Positions 29,519 to 38,122 of a DNA stretch of 64,000 nucleotides are shown here, piece after piece. This stretch comes from Planctomycetaceae bacterium (GTDB lineage: Bacteria > Planctomycetota > Planctomycetia > Pirellulales > Pirellulaceae), in contig JACKHM010000002.1 of assembly GCA_020638995.1 (NCBI GenBank), positions 1,364,001 to 1,428,000 on the forward strand, given 5' to 3'. How positions within the stretch are numbered: the first letter of the stretch is position 1; the number at the start of each line of letters is the position of its first letter. A program made the translations under genes and the position numbers. Under the pieces are notes generated by a model. The model was not told the DNA's origin. It saw only the letters and a list, made by a program, of their open reading frames with translations, and searched no databases.

Positions 29519-30637
29519 ATGACGGATCCTCTCGCACGTACGCCACTATTCGACTGGCATGTTGCTCGCAACGCGCGAATGGTCGACTTCGCCGGTTGGT
29601 CGATGCCGGTTCAGTATTCGTCCATCGTCGACGAACACCATGCGACTCGTAGGGCCGTTGGCGTCTTCGACATCTCGCACATGGGAAGATTGCGTTTCGA
29701 CGGAGCAGGAGCCGGCAACTTTCTCGATCGGTTATTAACGCGCCGAGTCTCAGGTATCGAGCAAGGTCTTATTCGCTATTCACTGGTCACGAACGAAGCC
29801 GGCGGCATCTTGGACGATGTGCTCGTGTATCACCTAGCGGATGCAGAGAAGACGCCGTTTCATCTATTGGTCGTCAACGCGAGTAACCGAGCCAAAATTG
29901 TGGAATGGGTACGGAAACATCTGAGCGACGCCGACGGAACGACGTTCCGCGATCAGACAATCGAGACCGCGATGATTGCCGTTCAAGGCCCACGCGCGTT
30001 GCAAGCTCTTCAACCGATCGTCGATGCTGATTTGGTCGACATGCGGTACTACAGTGGTCAGGTCGCCCACATCGCCGGCCATTCGGGGATTATCAGCCGC
30101 ACGGGCTACACCGGAGAAGACGGCTGCGAATTAATCGTTGCTGCGGAGGCCGCGGAAAGTGTCGTGCAGCGACTTTTCCGCACGGGCGAACCGTTCGGCA
30201 TACAGCCCGTCGGACTCGGCGCCCGAGACACGCTCCGTTTAGAAGCAGCCATGCCGCTGTATGGGCACGAATTATCCGAATCGATAGATCCGTATCAAGC
30301 CGGGCTCGGATTCGCGGTGCAACTAAAAGGCCGCGACTTTCCAGGCGCCCACGCACTCGCAGAAATAAACGAGAGGCCTCAGCAATCGGTGAGAATTGGC
30401 TTGGAGTTGGCTGGAAAGCGAGTGCCCCGTGAACATTACTCAGTACTCGCTGGCGGTGCCCCAATAGGCGAAGTCACTAGCGGAACATTTTCTCCGACAC
30501 TTGAGCGCCCGATTGCAATGGCCTATGTTCAGCCAGAGTATGCCGAACCGGGAACTGAATTGGCTGTCGACATTCGCGGTCGCGCGGAGTCAGCCCGTGT
30601 CGTGGCTTTGCCGTTTTATCACCGAGAAGACAATTAA
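29519..30637 (+). CDS. gcvT: Aminomethyltransferase (glycine cleavage T protein)
   Basis: A 372-residue T-protein. It takes the aminomethyl group from lipoyl-GcvH, releases ammonia and makes 5,10-methylene-tetrahydrofolate. Family blocks: RTPLFDWHVARNARMVDFAGWSMP, GVFDISHMGRLRFDGAGA (Asp and His near folate), RTGYTGEDGCELI, GLGARDTLRLEAAMPLYGHEL, and the C-terminal barrel IGEVTSGTFSPTLERPIAMAYV. First gene of the gcv operon, 50 bp before gcvH. Confidence 0.95.
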   Translation: MTDPLARTPLFDWHVARNARMVDFAGWSMPVQYSSIVDEHHATRRAVGVFDISHMGRLRFDGAGAGNFLDRLLTRRVSGIEQGLIRYSLVTNEAGGILDDVLVYHLADAEKTPFHLLVVNASNRAKIVEWVRKHLSDADGTTFRDQTIETAMIAVQGPRALQALQPIVDADLVDMRYYSGQVAHIAGHSGIISRTGYTGEDGCELIVAAEAAESVVQRLFRTGEPFGIQPVGLGARDTLRLEAAMPLYGHELSESIDPYQAGLGFAVQLKGRDFPGAHALAEINERPQQSVRIGLELAGKRVPREHYSVLAGGAPIGEVTSGTFSPTLERPIAMAYVQPEYAEPGTELAVDIRGRAESARVVALPFYHREDN

Positions 30638-30687
30638 TGGCCCGCATCGCGTAGCCCGCGAAACTTGAACGACGAAAGGAATCCAAG

Positions 30688-31083
30688 GTGAACCCCGAAG
30701 ATCTATTGTTTGCTGAGACGCATGAGTGGGCGAAAGTCATTGAAGAAAATGGTTCGAAAGTTGCGACAGTTGGAATCTCGGCATTTGCGGTTGAGCAGTT
30801 GACTGACCTCGTCTACATGGAACTTCCCTCCGTAGGTACGCCCGTCGAAGCAGGCAGCGAATTCGGAGAAGTTGAGTCGGTGAAAGCTGTTAGCCCTCTC
30901 TATAGTCCCGTGACCGGCGAGATTATCGACGTCAATTCCGGCCTCCCCGATTCGTTGGAAACACTGAACTCCGATCCTTACAACGCCGGGTGGATTTTGA
31001 AAGTGAAGATCACGGACGAAAGTTCCTTGGGCAAACTGCTTGACTACGCTGCTTACCAAAAGCAATGCGCTGAGGAAGGCTGA
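30688..31083 (+). CDS. gcvH: Glycine cleavage H protein (lipoyl carrier)
   Basis: A 131-residue lipoyl carrier starting at GTG 30688, with AAAGGA ten bases upstream. The lipoylated lysine is K66 in EVESVKAVSPL. It shuttles the methylamine group between the P, T and L proteins. The N-terminus MNPEDLLFAETHEWAKV and the end LLDYAAYQKQCAEE match the family. Second gene of the gcv operon. Confidence 0.96.
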   Translation: MNPEDLLFAETHEWAKVIEENGSKVATVGISAFAVEQLTDLVYMELPSVGTPVEAGSEFGEVESVKAVSPLYSPVTGEIIDVNSGLPDSLETLNSDPYNAGWILKVKITDESSLGKLLDYAAYQKQCAEEG

Positions 31084-31129
31084 TGAACATCGCACACCAA
31101 GGTGAGAAAACTCAACACTAGAAGCTAAA

Positions 31130-32497
31130 ATGCCATACACCTTTAATAACGCCGACGATGAACGAGCAATGCTTGACGCGATCGGTGCGGCATCCATCGA
31201 AGAATTGTTTGCATCGATTCCGGAAGCGTTGCGATTCCAAAGACCGCTCGACGTCCCCGCGGCAATGGGCGAATTGGAACTGACCCAGCACATGCAAATG
31301 CTGGCTGCAAAGAACGAGCACGCTGGGCAAAAGGTGTGCTTTTTAGGTGGCGGAAGCTATGACCATTTTGTGCCGGCGGTCGTCGATTCCATCGCTTCGC
31401 GAGGAGAATTCTATACCTCCTACACTCCCTATCAGCCCGAAGTCAGCCAGGGAAATCTACAGGTCACTTTCGAATATCAAACGCTGATCTGTCAATTGAC
31501 TGGCATGGACGTATCGAATGCCAGTTTGTACGACGGCGGCAGCGCAACGATCGAAGCCGTGTTGTTGTGCATCAGCGCCACGAAGCGTTCAAAAGTCGTG
31601 GCTGCGGCCAGCGTCCATCCCGAGTATCGGCAAATCATCGAGACCTATTTGACTCACCTTGATGCGGAATTGGTCACGATAGGATCGCCCGACGGTGTCA
31701 TTTCGATCAAGGAGTTGGAGGCCGTCGTCGATGACGACACCGCGTGCGTTCTCCTTCAACAACCAAACTTCTTCGGCTGTATCGAGGATGCAGAACGAGC
31801 CGGCCAGATTGCACACGACAAAGGCGCGCTGTTCGTAGTTTCTTGTGACCCCATCAGTCTTGGACTTCTGAAGCGACCGGTGGAGTACGGTGCGGATGTC
31901 GTAGTGGCGGAAGGACAGTCGCTCGGTACGCCGATGCAATACGGAGGGCCTTATCTTGGCATCATGGCGTGCCGTGAAAAATTCGTGAGGCGGATGCCAG
32001 GCCGAATCGCGGGGCAAACGGTGGACCGTCGCGGCAAACGCTGCTGGGTGCTAACACTTCAGACACGCGAGCAGCACATTCGTCGCGAGAAGGCGACGAG
32101 CAATATCTGCACAAACCAAGGCTTATTCGCCCTGCGTGCGGCAATCTATCTAGCAGCCCTCGGCCCAGCAGGCTTGCGAGAAGCGTCGGAGTTGTGTCTT
32201 CAAAAGTCTCACTACGCCATCGAACAAATTATTACTGACGATCGGTTTGAGTTGGCCTTTCAGCAGCCAACCTTTAAAGAGTTTGTAATTCGGGACACTC
32301 AAGGTAAGGTCGCAGAGGTGCTGGCGGAGTGTCAAGCTTCAGGACTCTTAGGCGGTGTACCTCTGGGGTCTTGGTATCCAGAACTTGCAGACTGCTTCCT
32401 GGTAGCTGTGACGGAAAAGCGAACCAAGTTCGAAATTGACCGACTAGCTGACAGCATGACTCGCGCGTCGGTGTCGAGTTCGGTTTACTCGGTATAA
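31130..32497 (+). CDS. gcvPA: Glycine dehydrogenase (decarboxylating) subunit 1
   Basis: A 455-residue N-terminal half of the P protein in the two-subunit form. Blocks: MPYTFNNADDERAML, LGGGSYDHFVPAVVDSI, TSYTPYQPEVSQGNLQ, FEYQTLICQLTGMDVSNASLYDG, and GEGQSLGTPMQYGGPYLGIMA-type region (here VVAEGQSLGTPMQYGGPY). With GcvPB it decarboxylates glycine and loads the aminomethyl group onto lipoyl-GcvH. It starts 46 bp after gcvH. Confidence 0.95.
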   Translation: MPYTFNNADDERAMLDAIGAASIEELFASIPEALRFQRPLDVPAAMGELELTQHMQMLAAKNEHAGQKVCFLGGGSYDHFVPAVVDSIASRGEFYTSYTPYQPEVSQGNLQVTFEYQTLICQLTGMDVSNASLYDGGSATIEAVLLCISATKRSKVVAAASVHPEYRQIIETYLTHLDAELVTIGSPDGVISIKELEAVVDDDTACVLLQQPNFFGCIEDAERAGQIAHDKGALFVVSCDPISLGLLKRPVEYGADVVVAEGQSLGTPMQYGGPYLGIMACREKFVRRMPGRIAGQTVDRRGKRCWVLTLQTREQHIRREKATSNICTNQGLFALRAAIYLAALGPAGLREASELCLQKSHYAIEQIITDDRFELAFQQPTFKEFVIRDTQGKVAEVLAECQASGLLGGVPLGSWYPELADCFLVAVTEKRTKFEIDRLADSMTRASVSSSVYSV

Positions 32498-32510
32498 GGC
32501 ATCGAACCCC

Positions 32511-33965
32511 ATGCGAAACACAAGAGCCACTCAACCCATGTTCGAGCTTTCAGCAAGTGGACGTCGAGCAACTCGGTTTCCGAAGTCCGATGTCCCAGAG
32601 CAACCGCTGGATGTTCTGCTGCCCGCACACTGCCGAGCTGCATCGCCCCCGCCGCTTCCGGAGCTAACTGAACCAGATGTCGTGCGGCATTTTACAAATC
32701 TCTCGACGCTCAACATGTCCGTGGATACGCACTTTTATCCGCTGGGCTCATGTACCATGAAGCACAATCCGAAGCGGAACGAGCGACTAGCCAATCTGCC
32801 CGGAATTGCCGACCTCCATCCCTATCAGCCAGACGAAACGGTCCAGGGTCTGCTTCAGTTGTTGTACGAGCTGCAGGAATTGTTAGCGGAAATATCCGGC
32901 CTGCCGTCGGTATCCTTGCAGCCCGCGGCCGGAGCCCACGGCGAGCTAACCGCCTTGATGGTGGCGGCCGCATACTTTGATGATATCGGAGAGCGGCGCA
33001 CTAAAGTGTTAGCACCCGATAGCGCTCATGGTACAAACCCGGCGAGCGCCCATATGGCAGGCTTTGACACCGTCACGGTCAAGAGCGACGCCCGAGGGTT
33101 GGTTGATCTCGAAGATTTGAAGTCGAAGTTGGACGATCAAGTCGCCGTCTTCATGATTACGAATCCCAGCACGTTGGGAATCTTCGATGATCAAGTTGCC
33201 GCAATCGCGGATTTGGTTCACAAACAAGGCGGATTGATCTACTTGGATGGCGCTAACATGAACGCGATCCTAGGAATCTCGCGTCCCGGCGACTTTGGTG
33301 CGGACATGATGCACTACAACCCGCACAAAACATTCAGCGGTCCGCATGGTGGCGGCGGTCCTGGTGCCGGACCGATCTGCGTTACGGAAAAACTCGGGCC
33401 CTATCTGCCTTCGCCGGTTGTTTGCCAACGCGACGGAGCTTTCGTCCTGGACAACGACCGCGCCAAGTCGATCGGTCGGGTCCGCGCCTTCTTTGGCAAC
33501 GTCGGCGTCTTGGTTCGTGCGTATTGCTACATCCGAACCCTTGGCCCCGACGGTTTGCGTCGTGCGTCGGAACAAGCAGTACTGAATGCGAACTATCTGC
33601 TCAGCCGCGTCAAGCACATCCTACCGGTACCGCATGGCGACCGATGTATGCACGAGTTTGTCGCGACAGCTAGCGATTTGAAGAAAGCCAAGGGCATCAG
33701 CGCAATGGATATTGCCAAACGCCTGCTCGACTTCGGATACCATGCACCTACGGTCTACTTTCCTCTCACGGTGGCAGAATCAATGATGATCGAGCCGACA
33801 GAGTCGGAAAGCAAAGCGACGCTGGACACGTTTGCCGAAGCGTTGTTCCGAATCACCGATGAAGCTCCCGATCTCCTGCACGAAGCCCCGCATACAACTC
33901 CGATCAGCCGACCTAACGAAGTCCAAGCCGCTCGCAGCCCGATATTGAAATGGACACCCGCCTGA
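32511..33965 (+). CDS. gcvPB: Glycine dehydrogenase (decarboxylating) subunit 2
   Basis: A 484-residue C-terminal half of the P protein. The PLP lysine is K273 in MHYNPHKTFSGPHGGGG, and the loop GAHGELTALMVAAAYF and DSAHGTNPASAHMAGF blocks are intact. It starts 13 bp after gcvPA; a second in-frame ATG at 32538 (MFELSASGRR) is an alternative start. Its last 16 bp overlap the start of the lipoate ligase-like gene, indicating translational coupling. Confidence 0.95.
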   Translation: MRNTRATQPMFELSASGRRATRFPKSDVPEQPLDVLLPAHCRAASPPPLPELTEPDVVRHFTNLSTLNMSVDTHFYPLGSCTMKHNPKRNERLANLPGIADLHPYQPDETVQGLLQLLYELQELLAEISGLPSVSLQPAAGAHGELTALMVAAAYFDDIGERRTKVLAPDSAHGTNPASAHMAGFDTVTVKSDARGLVDLEDLKSKLDDQVAVFMITNPSTLGIFDDQVAAIADLVHKQGGLIYLDGANMNAILGISRPGDFGADMMHYNPHKTFSGPHGGGGPGAGPICVTEKLGPYLPSPVVCQRDGAFVLDNDRAKSIGRVRAFFGNVGVLVRAYCYIRTLGPDGLRRASEQAVLNANYLLSRVKHILPVPHGDRCMHEFVATASDLKKAKGISAMDIAKRLLDFGYHAPTVYFPLTVAESMMIEPTESESKATLDTFAEALFRITDEAPDLLHEAPHTTPISRPNEVQAARSPILKWTPA

Positions 33966-34687
33966 TCATCGACGAGCCAGCTCGCGGCTCGTGGAACATG
34001 GCAATTGACGAGGCGTTGCTGGAATCAGCGGGGCAGGGCGGTGGACCAGTGCTACGCTTTTACCGCTGGAGCGAACCCACACTGTCGCTTGGATACTTTC
34101 AGCAAATCGCAAACCGCGTCCAACATCCAACGAGTTCGCTCTTACCTGTGGTTCGCCGCGCCACAGGAGGCGGCGCAATTGTTCACGATTGCGAATTGAC
34201 CTACAGTTTTGTCACGGCGATTCGTGATCGTTTTTCGAGTGAGATTCAAGCCTTCGTGATCCAATTTCATGAGTCATTAATCGAAACCCTGAAACATTGT
34301 GGCGTGCGGGCAGGTCTTTGTGGTGATGCCATGGGCGAAACGAAGGCCGAGCCCTTTCTTTGTTTCCAGCGACGGAGTTCCCTGGATATCCTGATCGACG
34401 GTTCAAAAGTGGTGGGTAGCGCCCAACGCAGTTATCACGGGGCGCTGCTCCAACACGGCAGCATCTTACTCTCGCGATCGTCACAAGCGGTTGAACTTCC
34501 CGGTATCCAAGAGCTTTCCAAGCGGGAACCCAGTCACCAACAGATCGTCGGCGATTGGTCGCAACGGTTAGCGAAACAATTCGGGTTTCGCTATCGGTCA
34601 TGCGCACCAACGCCTGCCGAGTTGGCTAGTGCGGCGAGCATCGAGCACCGCCGATTTGCGAACACCAGCTGGACCAACAAACGCTAA
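33950..34687 (+). CDS. Lipoate-protein ligase/transferase-like protein
   Basis: A 245-residue protein of the biotin/lipoate A/B ligase fold. Key blocks: WNMAIDEALLESA, RFYRWSEPTLSLGYFQ, RRATGGGAIVHDCELTYSF (lipoyl-AMP-binding loop) and DGSKVVGSAQRSYHGALLQHGSILL with its conserved Lys. It lacks the C-terminal ligase accessory domain of E. coli LplA, so it could be an octanoyl/lipoyl transferase of the LipM type or a small ligase. Its 16-bp overlap with gcvPB strongly suggests that its target is GcvH. Confidence 0.85.
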   Translation: MDTRLIIDEPARGSWNMAIDEALLESAGQGGGPVLRFYRWSEPTLSLGYFQQIANRVQHPTSSLLPVVRRATGGGAIVHDCELTYSFVTAIRDRFSSEIQAFVIQFHESLIETLKHCGVRAGLCGDAMGETKAEPFLCFQRRSSLDILIDGSKVVGSAQRSYHGALLQHGSILLSRSSQAVELPGIQELSKREPSHQQIVGDWSQRLAKQFGFRYRSCAPTPAELASAASIEHRRFANTSWTNKR

Positions 34688-34702
34688 AGGATTCCCCCGC
34701 AA

Positions 34703-34711
34703 GTGCTATAA
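34703..34711 (+). promoter_or_regulatory. Extended -10 promoter for FHA gene
   Basis: TGCTATAAT is a consensus extended -10 (TGn plus TATAAT), about 170 bp before the FHA gene and just after the gcv operon. There is no good -35 17 bp upstream, which fits the extended -10 class. Confidence 0.4.
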
Positions 34712-34880
34712 TATTTGACGTTTACGTATTTTTTCATTAAGCTTCTCGGTTGCAAGGTAAAGCCGCAGTACTGAACTGGGCGAATGAGTTTAGAGGCGAA
34801 TGTTCCTCGACGGTTCATTGCCTTGCGAACAGAATTCACTTCAGCCCAGGGGGCTCGCGCCATCTCCAAGAAAGGTGCAC

Positions 34881-35555
34881 ATGCAAGTCAAGTTGAAAGT
34901 TCTCGCGGGTAAGAATTCGGGCAGAGAACTACCAGTCCCAGTTAAGCGATTTCTCATTGGCCGAGGTGATGATTGTCATATGCGGCCCAAAAGCGAGGCC
35001 ATCAGCCGTAATCACTGCGCGATTCTGATAAACGAAGAAGACGACGAAGTCGTGATTCGCGATTTGAACAGCCGCAATGGGACATACCTGAATGGCGAAC
35101 GGCTGGCTGCGGACCAGTCGCTTGAATCGGGCGATCATTTGCAAATCGGACGACTTGAGTTTGAAGTGATCATCAAGGATCGCAAACGTGTTCCAGAGCC
35201 AGTGGCTGCTCCGGTTTCCCGAGACGAGAGCAGCGCATCGCTGGACTTTGACATTAGTGAGTGGTTGCACGAAGCGGATGCTGGTGAAAAGGCGTCGAAA
35301 AAGTCGGACCCCGAAACCCGTCAGTTCAAGTTAGACGAAACGGATCGAATTGCCCTAGAAGCGGCAAAACAAACACTCGATAGCGTCGAGGGTATAGACC
35401 TTCCGGATTCAACTCCTCACGAATCGGGCACAAAGAAGTTCGAGCGCCCCAAGAAGCAGGCTCCAGGCAAGCTGCCGGAGTCGAGCAAAGCGGCGGCCGC
35501 TTCCTCTCGCGATGCGGCAGCCGACATGTTGAAAAAGTTCTTCAACAACCGTTAG
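34881..35555 (+). CDS. FHA domain protein
   Basis: A 224-residue cytoplasmic protein. I start it at ATG 34881 because AAAGGTG lies four bases upstream; the longer frame from 34800 adds no domain. Residues ~1-90 form an FHA phosphothreonine-binding domain: VKRFLIGRGDDCHMR, SEAISRNHCAI, RDLNSRNGTYLNGERL. The rest is acidic, then Lys/Pro/Ala-rich, ending in a predicted helix (SRDAAADMLKKFFNN). It likely binds phosphorylated targets of a Ser/Thr kinase such as those abundant in this phylum. A strong terminator follows. Confidence 0.88.
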   Translation: MQVKLKVLAGKNSGRELPVPVKRFLIGRGDDCHMRPKSEAISRNHCAILINEEDDEVVIRDLNSRNGTYLNGERLAADQSLESGDHLQIGRLEFEVIIKDRKRVPEPVAAPVSRDESSASLDFDISEWLHEADAGEKASKKSDPETRQFKLDETDRIALEAAKQTLDSVEGIDLPDSTPHESGTKKFERPKKQAPGKLPESSKAAAASSRDAAADMLKKFFNNR

Positions 35556-35587
35556 CCCATACGATTAGCGAATGAGCACGCTGCGAG

Positions 35588-35614
35588 CGCCTGTCCGTCG
35601 GACAGGCGTTTTTT
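35588..35614 (+). terminator. Intrinsic terminator after FHA gene
   Basis: CGCCTGTCC and GGACAGGCG form a 9-bp GC-rich stem around GTC, followed directly by six T residues. This is a textbook rho-independent terminator 33 bp after the FHA stop. Confidence 0.9.
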
Positions 35615-35736
35615 GTGTACCTCCAAGATTTGCGAGGGCAAGTTGAATATACCGGCGATTTAGAAATCGCTTCGCCGCCGAAACCTCACGAAACGCCTGT
35701 GGGTATTTTCAGGTAACCGGCACGCTGAATTGGACG

Positions 35737-36324
35737 ATGTCTGCCGGAGAGAAAGACTTGATGGAAGATCTTCGATTACTGGTAAACCGCTGCCTTCAGG
35801 GTGAACAGAACGCAATGCTGGCTTTGGTCGAAAGGTTCCAGGGTCCGGTTTTCGGACTGTGCTTCCGGATGCTGGGAAATCGCGAAGACGCCGAAGATGC
35901 CGTTCAAGAGACTTTCGTGAGAGTATTAAGGAATCTGGCAAAGTGGGATCACAACCGAGATTTTGAGCCATGGCTGTTTGCAATTGCTGGGAACCGTTGC
36001 CGAACGGCACTTGCGTCGCGGCGGCGGCGTCCCACAAATCAAACCTTCATCGAACCTCTGGCCGATCATCGCCCCGACCCCACTCCAGCCAAACACTTAG
36101 CCGAGGAGTTGCAACTTGGACTCGAACAACTCAGAGCTGACTACCGGCAGGCTTTCGTTTTGTTCCACCAACATGAGTTAAGCTATGAGCAGATCGCAGA
36201 AACGATGAGCAAACCCCTGGGGACGATAAAAACATGGATTCACCGCGCCAGGACGGAGTTGATTCGTTTTTTGCAGCAACGTGAAGCAATAGAGGATTCG
36301 CGATATGAAGTGCGCAGAGTTTGA
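35737..36324 (+). CDS. ECF-type sigma factor
   Basis: A 195-residue sigma-70 family protein of the extracytoplasmic function type. Region 2 is at ~25-95 (MLGNREDAEDAVQETFVRVLRNL, WLFAIAGNRCRTALASRRRR) and region 4 at ~125-185 (LRADYRQAFVLFHQHELSYEQIAETMSKPLGTIKTWIHRARTEL). It directs RNA polymerase to a promoter set not known here. The next gene overlaps its end by 20 bp and encodes a zinc anti-sigma factor, so the pair is co-regulated. Confidence 0.92.
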   Translation: MSAGEKDLMEDLRLLVNRCLQGEQNAMLALVERFQGPVFGLCFRMLGNREDAEDAVQETFVRVLRNLAKWDHNRDFEPWLFAIAGNRCRTALASRRRRPTNQTFIEPLADHRPDPTPAKHLAEELQLGLEQLRADYRQAFVLFHQHELSYEQIAETMSKPLGTIKTWIHRARTELIRFLQQREAIEDSRYEVRRV

Positions 36325-36940
36325 GCAACATTTGCAGCGTGCGCTTGACGAAAGAGAGGACGTCAACCAGAACGACGTCCTTCAGCAACACACCAAAGAA
36401 TGTGAAGCATGTGCCGTCATTCTTGGAACACAAGCGAAGATTTTCGCCGGACTTAAGCTGTTGCCCTCACCGAACCAAGAACGGTTCCTTGGCAACCGTG
36501 TGCTGGATCGTTTACGCGTCGATCAACGGCGTCGTCAAAACAAGCGATTCGTGCTAATCGCGCTGGCTACTGCCGTTGCGATTTTTATTGCCCTCCTACC
36601 GCTTGCCGGCGACCGAGTAAGACTACGACACAAAGGTGAGCGTGATGTAGCGGGCTTAGCGCTCGTGACACCTAACTCAATTCAGCTTGCCGACAAGTCG
36701 CTGACTGAACAAGAGTCGGAAGACCTGCGCCTTGTGATGCGACAATTGCTGACGCGACTGTCAGATCATCGGTTCGAGATGCTGGAACCGGTCGACCATC
36801 TTGCCAGCGGCATTCGACCGTTAGCACTAACTTTCAATCTTGCGATCGATACTCTACGCCGCACACTTCCCGGCTACTCGGAACGACAATCCGTTGATCC
36901 ACAAGCGTTCAGTTGGAAGTTGCGTGACTTGATCGGCTGA
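36305..36940 (+). CDS. Anti-sigma factor with zinc-binding ZAS motif
   Basis: A 211-residue inner-membrane protein. The N-terminal cytoplasmic domain has H29, C33, C36 in QHTKECEACA, the Hx3Cx2C signature of zinc-binding anti-sigma factors. One TM helix follows at ~81-99 (FVLIALATAVAIFIALLPL), then a ~110-residue C-terminal sensor domain without motif. It would hold the ECF sigma factor of the overlapping upstream gene until a signal outside the membrane is received. Confidence 0.8.
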   Translation: MKCAEFEQHLQRALDEREDVNQNDVLQQHTKECEACAVILGTQAKIFAGLKLLPSPNQERFLGNRVLDRLRVDQRRRQNKRFVLIALATAVAIFIALLPLAGDRVRLRHKGERDVAGLALVTPNSIQLADKSLTEQESEDLRLVMRQLLTRLSDHRFEMLEPVDHLASGIRPLALTFNLAIDTLRRTLPGYSERQSVDPQAFSWKLRDLIG

Positions 36941-36963
36941 TCCGCTAGCCCGCATTGTCGTCA

Positions 36964-37086
36964 CGATTGATGCAAGGCCACGTCTCGAATAACTCGGTGC
37001 GGATCAATCAGCGTCGCAACCGGAATGTTCCCGCAAACGCCAATATCCGTGCAATCCGCACGGGCCAGAACAACCTCTCCTTTTTC
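36964..37086 (-). other. Short open frame, possible gene fragment
   Basis: Forty-one codons between stops read KGEVVLARADCTDIGVCGNI and onward, with good residue mix and AAAAAGGAGAGG inside its 5' end. No normal start codon is present in frame; CTG would be required. It may be a fragment of a lost gene or a very small protein. Weak evidence. Confidence 0.2.
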
Positions 37087-37199
37087 CTAGGCGTTGCATT
37101 TTAACAACACGTCCATCCGATGCACTACATCTATAGCCGGATCGCTAAACTTACACCTATGGAAGGGTATTCCGCAGGCTGATGCTTTGGAGGAATACT

Positions 37200-37586
37200 G
37201 TGGCACGCACGAAGAATGCAGAAATAACTCTCGATCGACGAACGCCTACCGATCGGCGAGCGACTGAAGACCGACGAAAAACCGACTCGCCAGTGGCCGA
37301 GGAGCGACGGCAAGCCCCACGACGCAAGGCTCCACGACGCAGACAAATCGATCCGACTACCTGCGAACGCGACTACTCGAACCAGGAAATTGAGTTCATG
37401 CAGGCCATGGACGCTTATAAGCGATCCAGCGGTCGAATGTTCCCAACTTGCAGCGAAATCCTTGAGGTTCTCCGCGACCTCGGTTATCAGCAAATCGGCA
37501 AGGTCGAGGAAATCTCAGCGACCGAAGAAGCTGAATCGCTTGCCGCCGGTGAACTCGACGACGAGCTAGCAACGGAAGAAAACTGA
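37200..37586 (+). CDS. Basic repeat protein of unknown function
   Basis: A 128-residue protein starting at GTG 37200, chosen for the GGAGGAA four bases upstream. Residues ~10-55 repeat D/E-R-R units (LDRRTPTDRRATEDRRK, EERRQAPRRKAPRRR), highly basic and likely unstructured. The second half (DYSNQEIEFMQAMDAYKRSSGRMFPTCSEILEVLRDLGYQ) is a small helical domain. No known function. A terminator follows at once, so it is a single-gene unit. Confidence 0.8.
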   Translation: MARTKNAEITLDRRTPTDRRATEDRRKTDSPVAEERRQAPRRKAPRRRQIDPTTCERDYSNQEIEFMQAMDAYKRSSGRMFPTCSEILEVLRDLGYQQIGKVEEISATEEAESLAAGELDDELATEEN

Positions 37587-37620
37587 TCGGTTTCCGTAGA
37601 ATTACAAGCGAAACGGGACA

Positions 37621-37645
37621 AAGGCGGGCTATTGCCCGCCTTTTC
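37621..37645 (+). terminator. Intrinsic terminator
   Basis: AAGGCGGGC and GCCCGCCTT form a 9-bp stem around TATT with a T-rich tail (TTTTCTCG), 34 bp after the previous stop. Confidence 0.88.
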
Positions 37646-37662
37646 TCGTCTCTGGCCGCGGC

Positions 37663-37691
37663 TTGTGGCAATTTACGTCGAATGATATTAT
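37663..37691 (+). promoter_or_regulatory. Sigma-70-like promoter for rpmE
   Basis: TTGTGG and TATTAT are separated by 17 bp, just past the upstream terminator and 64 bp before the rpmE start codon. This predicts a leader of about 57 nt. Confidence 0.45.
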
Positions 37692-37754
37692 TGCGGATTC
37701 ACAAGTGTGACAGACGCTGACATTAGTAAGTAACTGCCCGCAAGGACTTGGGAC

Positions 37755-38015
37755 ATGAAGGACGGCATTCACCCAAATTACGTTGAAACTGCAGTCACCT
37801 GTGGTTGTGGAAACACCTTCACGACGCGAAGTGTTCGCAGTGAGCTGAAGGTGGACATCTGCAATATGTGCCACCCATTCTTCACAGGGAAGTTGAAGTA
37901 TATCGATACGGCTGGGCGTATCGAAAAGTTTCAAAACAAGTTTGCTGCGGGTAGCTACGCGAGCCTTCAGAAGCCAGCCAAGAAGAAACCGGCCAAAGCC
38001 AAGGCCGACTCTTAG
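37755..38015 (+). CDS. rpmE: 50S ribosomal protein L31
   Basis: An 86-residue L31 of the zinc-binding (C+) type, with C16, C18, C36 and C39. The core MKDGIHPNYVETAVTCGCGN is typical, and a Lys/Ala tail extends the end. Part of the 50S subunit. It heads the rpmE-prfA-prmC cluster that is common across bacteria. Confidence 0.97.
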   Translation: MKDGIHPNYVETAVTCGCGNTFTTRSVRSELKVDICNMCHPFFTGKLKYIDTAGRIEKFQNKFAAGSYASLQKPAKKKPAKAKADS

Positions 38016-38122
38016 CCTTTCGGCATCTATCGCGCGCGATGTGGCCCACGGCCTTTCTAGCTTGATTGGCCGCGTCGCAACTCTCGGTCGCTTTCCACAA
38101 CAGCGGACAAGGCGCTCTTACC

